Shown piece by piece: positions 57,936 to 64,000 of a stretch of DNA of 64,000 nt (the first letter of the stretch is position 1; each line of letters begins with the position of its first letter). This DNA is from Diadema setosum (lineage: Eukaryota; Echinodermata; Echinoidea; Diadematoida; Diadematidae), in assembly GCF_964275005.1 (NCBI RefSeq), contig NC_092702.1, positions 36,278,316 to 36,342,315 on the forward strand, in the 5' to 3' direction. The position numbers and the translations under genes were made by a program. The notes under the pieces were generated by a model. That model worked only from the letters and a program-made list of their open reading frames with translations, searched no databases and was not told the origin of the DNA.

Positions 57936-58518
57936 CAGTCAAACCTGTCTATAGCGGCCACCCAAGGGATACGGAAAAAGTGGCCGTTATAGACAGGTGG
58001 CCGCTATAGACAGGTAATCCAACTTTGTGTACATTGCCTACATGTACATGTATCATCGTTGTATACATCTATAAACACTTACATGTACACGTATGTGTGT
58101 ACGTATGCACACGTGTGTATCATGCATAAAACAATGCCGGCGTTATGAAATTGTTGCACAGTACCGTAGCATGTGCACAGTCATGAAGAAAACTTAACAC
58201 TAGTGCATTATTGGGACTGAATAAGTGACGAATGCAACGGTGGCGATCACTGAATGTTGCCCAGGAATGACTGGCACGGCTAAAAAGCAGAAAAACACGC
58301 TGAATTATCGGCTCGGCTACGGCTCCATCAGGTTTTTGGCCGCTATAGACAGGTTAAAATCTACCACGGGAAACAAAATTTGTGGCCGCTAGCCGCGTTA
58401 GACAGGTGGCCGCAATACACAGGGTCTTTAACATGGCTTTTCTCTCGGGGGATTTTTCAGTGGCCGCTATAGACAGGTGGCCGCTATAGAGAGGTGGCCG
58501 CTAAGGCAGGTTTGACTG
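57936..58518. mobile_element. pogo/Tigger-like element
   Basis: CAGTCAAACCTGTCTATAGC at the left and an inverted GCAGGTTTGACTG at the right are flanked by TA. Subterminal TGGCCGCTATAGACAGG repeats occur several times at both ends. It is non-coding and lies 6 bp from the hAT-like element. Confidence 0.85.
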
Positions 58519-58729
58519 TATATAATACATATCACGTGATCGATTACCAATCGTTAGGACATCTTTCATATAGTGGGTCTTACATTGTTGTATCCACTTG
58601 CAAACACCCGTTCATCTTGTTATGTGACTACTGTATAATACCACGGCTTCTTCAAGCTGTATGCCGTTGATCAAATGCTATTTGTTCAGTACTCTTTTCT
58701 GGGATATCTAATATTGGAACTGATTGACA

Positions 58730-59100
58730 AATTACCCTATATCGACGTAAATAATTTACGTCAATGTAGGGCAATTTGTCAATCAGTTGCAATGAAAACA
58801 CCTCGACGGAAGAATTTCATGAATTTGAATAATTACGCAGTACCCGCTGCATGCTATAAGGATTAGAACCAACACTTGCTTTCGGACGGAAGCTCGGTGG
58901 TCTAGTGGAGATGGCGCCTGTCCGGAGATCAGGTTCGAATCCTGCTCGAGTACGTACGCCCATTATTTTTATCATGGCTACTACTAAAACACTGATCAAT
59001 TCAGTGCTAATTTACGTCGATGTCGGGCAATTTGTCAATCAGTTGCAATGAAAACACCTCGACGGAAGAGTTTCGTGAATTTGAATACATTATGATATTG
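58730..59100 (+). repeat. Direct repeat pair flanking a tRNA-like sequence
   Basis: A unit of about 85 bp (TTTACGTC(A/G)ATGT(A/C)GGGCAA, GTCAATCAGTTGCAATG, AAACACCTCGACGGAAGA) occurs at 58754-58838 and 59010-59095. The left copy also has an inverted partner just upstream (ATTGACAAATTACCCTATAT). Confidence 0.8.
58891..58957 (+). ncRNA. tRNA-like Pol III promoter sequence, probable SINE or tRNA relic
   Basis: An A-box-like TGGTCTAGTGG and a perfect B-box GGTTCGAATCC lie 27 bp apart. A weak acceptor pairing (AGCTCGG with TCGAGTA: four pairs, two wobbles) is possible, but the anticodon arm and T arm compete for the same bases. A functional tRNA is unlikely; a tRNA-derived element is more likely. 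Confidence 0.45.
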
Positions 59101-59269
59101 TTCTTGAAATGCAAGCAGTGGCATATTTTACAGTGAGTGCGTATAGGATAAAATTATAAACACGCTATCTGTGCTGAATCACTTCTTACTGAATTTCATC
59201 TTTTTTTTTTAGTTCATCACTAGTGCCAGTGAGAAGTACAAGAGTTCAAAGTTGATGCATAGTGGGGCG

Positions 59270-59792
59270 TAATGAGTATGGGGAAAGTGCGTGATATGGG
59301 AGAAAAGCATATTATAGCCGCTTATCACTATCGACATTTGGCACAATCTTCTTATCATTACGATCAGTTACTTCTCATCGGTTTTCTTCTTTTCTCCTCT
59401 TTTCTCTCAACTCTTCCTATCCGGGTCCCTTATTCTCGGTGTTTGTTTGTTTGTTTGTCTTTTCGTCTTTATACATTCCAACTTGTGTTGTCCTTTCAAA
59501 TACTTTGAGATTTATACGTTATTTGTTCTACGTGTGTGTATTCCGTTCCTCTAGTTCAGAGGCTCTTGTCCAAGTCAAGCGATTTGCGTATTGGTAACTA
59601 CTATCTCCCCCACCTGTACACTTAAAGATCAGTATAATGAAAATCATGTATTATTTCACACGATAATATACTTGTTAATCTTGTTTATATTTTCATGGCT
59701 TGTGAAAAAATATGTTTGATATTGCTATACTTATTTTCTGTTATGTACAATAGTGGAGAAATAAAAGTTACTGAAACTAAAACTGAAATTGA
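59270..59792 (+). mobile_element. Probable retroelement 3' end
   Basis: T-rich sequence followed by GGAGAAATAAAAGTTACTG and tandem AAACTGAAA units, as in LINE 3' tails. No reverse transcriptase frame was seen. Confidence 0.35.
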
Positions 59793-60222
59793 AGTTACAT
59801 GCATTGTGCAAGTGGTTTGTATCTTATACAATGTATAACTGTATGAAGATGTACATGAGCTAACAACCTTTAGTTGAATGAGAGATTATCATTGTGTCAA
59901 ACTCTCAATAGGCAATAAATGAAGAGTTTGTTCGCAAAAACCGATAAGTCCACTTTTGAAGATTCTGAAGTATGGTCTCTGTCATAAAGTACAAAATACA
60001 ATGTAATACCTTTTAAATGAGATATTGGTCACTACATTATAAAGGTACAATTTTGAAGTTATGGTCAAAAGAAGCAAAAAATTTCTTGTTATTCTCTTTA
60101 TTTTTCCTGACCTTTGATCGCAAATATCTCCATTTGGCAAATATGGACTTGTCGGTTTTTGCAAACAAACTCTTCATATACTTTCCATAACAATCTGTTC
60201 TCCCATGTCTCTCTTTTCTCCC

Positions 60223-60231
<9 letters not shown>

Positions 60232-60255
<24 letters not shown>

Positions 60256-60275
60256 CCACACACACACACACACAG
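60232..60275. repeat. (CA)n microsatellite
   Basis: CA repeat with a CC interruption. Confidence 0.9.
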
Positions 60276-60399
60276 GGTCCCGCACTTTATTTTGTTTCCT
60301 TCTAGAGGCAAATCTTCCAGAGTCGAAAGGTCGTTGGTTTCGTATTGCGGTACGTGATCCGTAATTAAAGGCACCGCATGAATGGTGAAAATCAAAATT

Positions 60400-60695
60400 A
60401 TAAGAAGTGATGGCTTTACTCTATTTCGATGGTACTAAATCCGAATCTGAATTATGCGACATCTTGCAAGGTTTTGCAATATTCAAGATAGCATTGTTTT
60501 ATTCTCCTTCCCCATCTCGGAATATCGCTCTTGAACAAGATCTGATTTGTATATGGTAACCTGATGTTCTGCCTTTTTTGTTCTTTTTTTACAATTCCTT
60601 TACATTGTTCAGTGATTATGTTATTCTAATCAAGTTAATTGTTGTAAATAGTGTGATTCTGTATAATTTTTTTCAATAAAACATAAAAAAAAGAT
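60400..60695 (+). other. Polyadenylated-looking 3' end
   Basis: Ends TTTCAATAAAACATAAAAAAAAG, that is, a signal followed by an A tract. It could be a retroposed 3' end or the end of an unseen transcript; no coding exon was found upstream. Confidence 0.3.
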
Positions 60696-60794
60696 AGCCG
60701 CCAAAATGGAAACTGGAAATTCTATATTTTTCCTATAGTGAAAATGACACATTTTGTAAGATTTTTTTTTTTTTAATAAATTTGATGTTGCCAA

Positions 60795-61008
60795 ACTGAA
60801 ATTTTGACATTTGAGGTCGACGTGTTTAGTATGATACTTGTGGTTAATTCGATTTTGACATTTGGTTGACGTATTATGACATTAGCGGTCGTTATGACAT
60901 TGTGGTCGACGTATTATGACATTAGTGGTCGTTATGACATTTGTGGTCGACGTTTTATGACATTAGTTGTTGTTTTGATAATTAGTGGCCGATTTTGACA
61001 TTAGTGCA
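60795..61008 (+). repeat. Minisatellite (TGACATTAGTGGTCG)n
   Basis: Irregular units of about 25-30 bp with TATGACATT and GTGGTCGACGT blocks. Confidence 0.75.
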
Positions 61009-61054
61009 TGTGCTCTACACCCCTCCACATTTGTGATTATATATATAAAAAAGT

Positions 61055-61349
61055 CACGATATTTTGTTTATATTGTACTCTGTATATTATATGATACAAT
61101 GTCCACTAAGTGGAATATGAATAAGACGAGTTATTTTATAGTTCATGTGTATAATAATAATCAGCCCTATCGTCCAATCAAGCAGTAAACCTGCCAACAC
61201 CAGTACCAGATGAGATCGGTGCCACGCCCCTTCCCCCATGGGCGCCCAGACTCAAGACCTGTTGCAGGTGGACGTGGAAAACTATCGTGTATTGCGCTGC
61301 TCCACGCTGTAGCTATACAAATACCGGACACATAACAATACTCACGTTG
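61055..61349 (+). promoter_or_regulatory. Duplicated promoter block, copy 2
   Basis: Homologous to 40741-41094. It has CCAAT at 61174, GCAGGTGGACG at 61264 and AGCTATACAAATACC at 61311 as the TATA-like position. No coding exon of the family follows within the remaining 2.7 kb. This fits the intron of about 11.8 kb in gene 3 and predicts a further paralogue beyond the window. Confidence 0.65.
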
Positions 61350-61514
61350 CAGCACGACGTTCACTTCACCACTGCAGCGTCATTCAGAATCTACCCACCA
61401 GCAGACGCTGAGCAGAAGTAGTCCACTGCCTGGACTGTTTTGTGTGATCATTTACCGCGAGAGCAGAAGCGGTGAGCACTATCTTCGGTGAGATCTGTGT
61501 ATGCGTCACGGTCG
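61350..61514 (+). other. 5' UTR exon of a predicted fourth paralogue
   Basis: Aligns with the exon at 41095-41204 and ends in the same donor CG|GTAAGC. Similarity continues past the donor (GCCGTGAAGGCGTCAACATG here, GCCGTGAAGATGTCAACACG in copy 1). It carries an extra segment of about 50 bp relative to copy 1. Confidence 0.55.
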
Positions 61515-61619
61515 GTAAGCATCGAATCATTGACACACAATCATTGTTTAACCGCAGTAGAATACTACTAGCCGTGAAGGCGTCAACATGCACGTGCACA
61601 TGGTTTTAGTGTACCGTGT

Positions 61620-62374
61620 CGTGTTACTGTTTGGCTTTCTGTTTCGATGATATAGGACCTATACAAGCTTGAAATATTTGCAGGTATACTTGATTGCGTT
61701 CCCCAGCTTTCTGTAACTGTAAGGGCACTCACTTGAGATATTACGTATTGTGGTGGTTTGCAGAGTTGAAATGTCTCACTTGGTATTCTGCTATTGTAAT
61801 TTTGTCAAGTAGGCCTACACGATGATGAGCTTGGTACTGAACTACAACTCGTCCCGGAAGTAATTTTAATCTTTACACAGTTTTAGTAGCTAGTTTTAGG
61901 AAATACTTCCCCTGCCTGGATACCTTCGGTGTATAGATCGCCGCTTCCGTTTCATGCAGCCAAGCAGTGCACGTAGGCCTGTATAATATTATTTGTACAG
62001 GAATTTAGAGTCACACGATGCGAATTCGTAGTGCTCATAGCTGAAACCATAGACGTGTCTGACGTCTGTCGGCTCTTTATTGCTAGGATCTTTCGCTATA
62101 ATTTAGTTACAGTGTACTACATACATTGGTGGCAGATGTTGCCTTTTGAAGGCACGAGCCTTTTGTGTGTGTTTGTGCAAGGTTAACCCCGTCGCGGGGC
62201 GCTGTAACACAGTAACAGCCCCTTTACGGTACGTATTTGTCCGTATGGGGTCGCTGCTGCGGTTAGTGCAAGGTTTGCGTTTGTGCGTGTTTGTGGAGAG
62301 TGTGGATCATGTACACAGGAGAACTAGAGCATTTTCATTCGCATATTCGGCTTTGGAATCCCCAGTACGTCGTT
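61620..62374 (+). other. Presumed intron of the fourth paralogue
   Basis: No gene seen. Confidence 0.3.
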
Positions 62375-62457
62375 GACTAGTCTGGCTTCCAGACCCTCTG
62401 GATTTGCATTCGGCAAGAGGAATCCAGTTGGCAAAGAGTCTGGAAACCAGACTAGTC
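62375..62457. repeat. Inverted repeat, 20-bp arms
   Basis: GACTAGTCTGGCTTCCAGAC is matched inverted by GTCTGGAAACCAGACTAGTC with one mismatch; TCTTGCCGAATGCAAATCC-like inner sequence is also partly palindromic. Confidence 0.75.
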
Positions 62458-62973
62458 ACTGGCGCTTCTTCACTTCAAGGTCACCTCCCCCCCCCCCCCC
62501 AAAAAAAAAAGACAGACAAAACCCCATGCATTTTAAAAATTGCCAGACTGTTGGAGTTCGGTTCTTTCGTTGTACTGTATGTTCAAGTGACGTGATGCCT
62601 ATTTAACTAAATTTCCGTGTAGAAAATATTATTGACTCAGACGTGAGAGCTGGTTCATCACTTGTATATTTCGCCGATATTTCAATATCCGTGGACGTCG
62701 GTATAGATGTTAGATTCAGTGAAAGTTGTAAAATCATCCGATGGGACCTACGGCAAAGACCCCTTTGAAAATCAGCGCGATGACTGAACGGGCAATCCTT
62801 CCCATGAGTGGAGAATGAATGCATAAAAATTGAAAAGAAAAAACTACCTTACATGGAAGAATTTGATATAAGTGAACTCACAAGTACAAGTATCTCATTT
62901 GTGGGGTCGGGAGAAAGCCCTTCTAAGAGTTAGATTTCATATTGAAGCCGTAGCCTTTTGACAAGGACATTAA
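62458..62973. other. Non-coding stretch
   Basis: C run and A run at 62488-62509; no exon supported. Confidence 0.4.
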
Positions 62974-63356
62974 AGGGTGTGTACAGTTCTGGTCGGGGTG
63001 AGGATTTAGCTTTTAACGTTCTGCGAGATATTCAGAAACCACTCTATGAGATGTCAAAGAGCATGCAATTCTAAGGGGTATCAAAAGTTTATTTGATGAA
63101 AATCGGTTTTGAAATGTCTGAGATATCCAAAAACGAGGTGAAACAAAGAGATCCCAATAAAGGTGGGGCATATCGCATTTTGTTATTATCCCTTTTGGGG
63201 ATATCTCAGCCATTTGAAAACCAATTTTCATCAAATGAACGTTGAATCCTTCTTAAAATCACATGCTCTTTCAAATTTCATAGGAGGTTTCTCATTATCT
63301 CACTTAGGAATGTTCAAAACATGAACCCCCACCTCAACCACTACTGTACAGCCCCT
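62974..63356 (-). mobile_element. 383-bp TTAA element, copy 3
   Basis: The length is the same as copy 2 and it is inverted: AGGGTGTGTACAGTTCTGG at the left, CTACTGTACAGCCCCT at the right, flanked by TTAA at 62970-62973 and 63357-63360. Confidence 0.9.
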
Positions 63357-63430
63357 TTAAAACTGAGATCGCAATGGAAGGTGAGTGTCATTGTGTGCTC
63401 ACGTGACTGCTTGAGCATAACCTATGATAA

Positions 63431-64000
63431 TTAGGTGATCCGAGTATCCTTCGGATCACCTTCTGTATCTGTACTGATTCTTTCTTTATTTCTCCTCAAA
63501 AGTTGTGTATCGATTAGCTCAGAAAGTGCATTGCCTATCAATGTCAAACTTATACCATATATGTATCGTGTCGCAAAGACGACAGATCAAGTAAAATCAT
63601 TGTGATCAGTCGACCATGACGTCACTATGACGTCATTATGTGAAAACACATTTTCATTCATATCTCATTAATGGAGTGGAATTTTTCACTCATATTTACG
63701 TCACATATAGTTCAAGTCAAGAGAATTGCACACATATTCTCAAAATTCATCTTTACCCTTAAAACGTGCGCGTACGCGCGCGTTGAAATATTTGTATGCT
63801 CAAATCGAGCTGAAAATTTTTTTGCATACGTTTCAGACCATTTGGAGCATTTTTTGAAAAATTGAAAAAATTGGACGGACGCGTACGCGCGCGCGCATAT
63901 ACGCATGCGCAGCTCATATGCAATAGAAATTTCCCGATTTTTCACACGGATCAGATGTTTGAAATGTCAAGGAATATTTCTACCAAGTTTCAAGTCAATC
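63431..64000 (+). repeat. Interspersed repeat running off the window edge
   Basis: GTGATCCGAGTATCCTTCGG at the start is matched, inverted, by the copy ending at 23070. The rest continues with CGTACGCGCGCG blocks and AAGTTTCAAGTCAATC at the edge. The full extent is outside the window. Confidence 0.65.

Noticed and set aside
58891-58957. Functional tRNA gene
   Set aside because: The length is short, the anticodon arm cannot form together with the T arm, and the acceptor stem has a mismatch and wobbles.

Overview
The window looks like genomic DNA from a marine invertebrate deuterostome, most likely an echinoderm (sea urchin or sea star type). This rests on an AT-rich, intron-bearing genome with very dense small transposons, TRIM2/3-type NHL genes in local copies, and frequent short AGGCCTA motifs. 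Species assignment is an inference; I could not search databases.

Three related protein genes lie on the + strand. Gene 1 (7323-9371) is a complete TRIM-NHL protein: RING, B-box, coiled coil, filamin-type Ig domain, six NHL blades. Gene 2 (36286-37440) and gene 3 (53024-54190) keep only the filamin domain and the NHL propeller. Gene 2 carries one in-frame TGA in the fourth blade; gene 3 is intact. In all three the coding part is one exon, preceded a few bases upstream of the ATG by a splice acceptor. A matching CCAAT/TATA promoter plus 5' UTR exon with a GTAAGC donor lies at about 40.74-41.34 kb (probably gene 3). A second copy lies at about 61.05-61.62 kb, which predicts another paralogue beyond the right edge. 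Gene 2 and gene 3 share patches that are almost identical next to patches that are strongly diverged, which suggests gene conversion.

A separate unrecognised gene is proposed at about 29.5-32.7 kb. Its exons have compatible splice phases but no family that I recognise.

The rest is mostly transposon-derived. There are three Helitron-like elements (6.0, 11.1-12.2 and 23.9-25.2 kb), two of them carrying arrays of AGGTCA half-sites. There are piggyBac-like, pogo/Tigger-like, hAT-like and Mutator-like miniature elements, three copies of a 148-bp foldback element and three copies of a 383-bp TTAA element. A 4.2-kb LTR retroelement fossil (47160-51320) has one LTR split by a 383-bp element. Two 10-bp-periodic minisatellites (17.1 and 33.5-34.1 kb) belong to one element family.

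Layout: 0-4 kb hairpins and repeats; 4.3-14.4 kb gene 1 with its 5' region and likely long 3' UTR or intergenic DNA; 14.4-29 kb repeat-rich intergenic DNA; 29.5-32.7 kb unknown gene; 33-36 kb repeats; 36.3-37.4 kb gene 2; 37.5-40.7 kb intergenic; 41.1-54.2 kb gene 3 with an intron of about 11.8 kb full of transposons; 54.2-61 kb repeats; 61.05 kb onward the promoter of a predicted fourth family member, followed by its intron.
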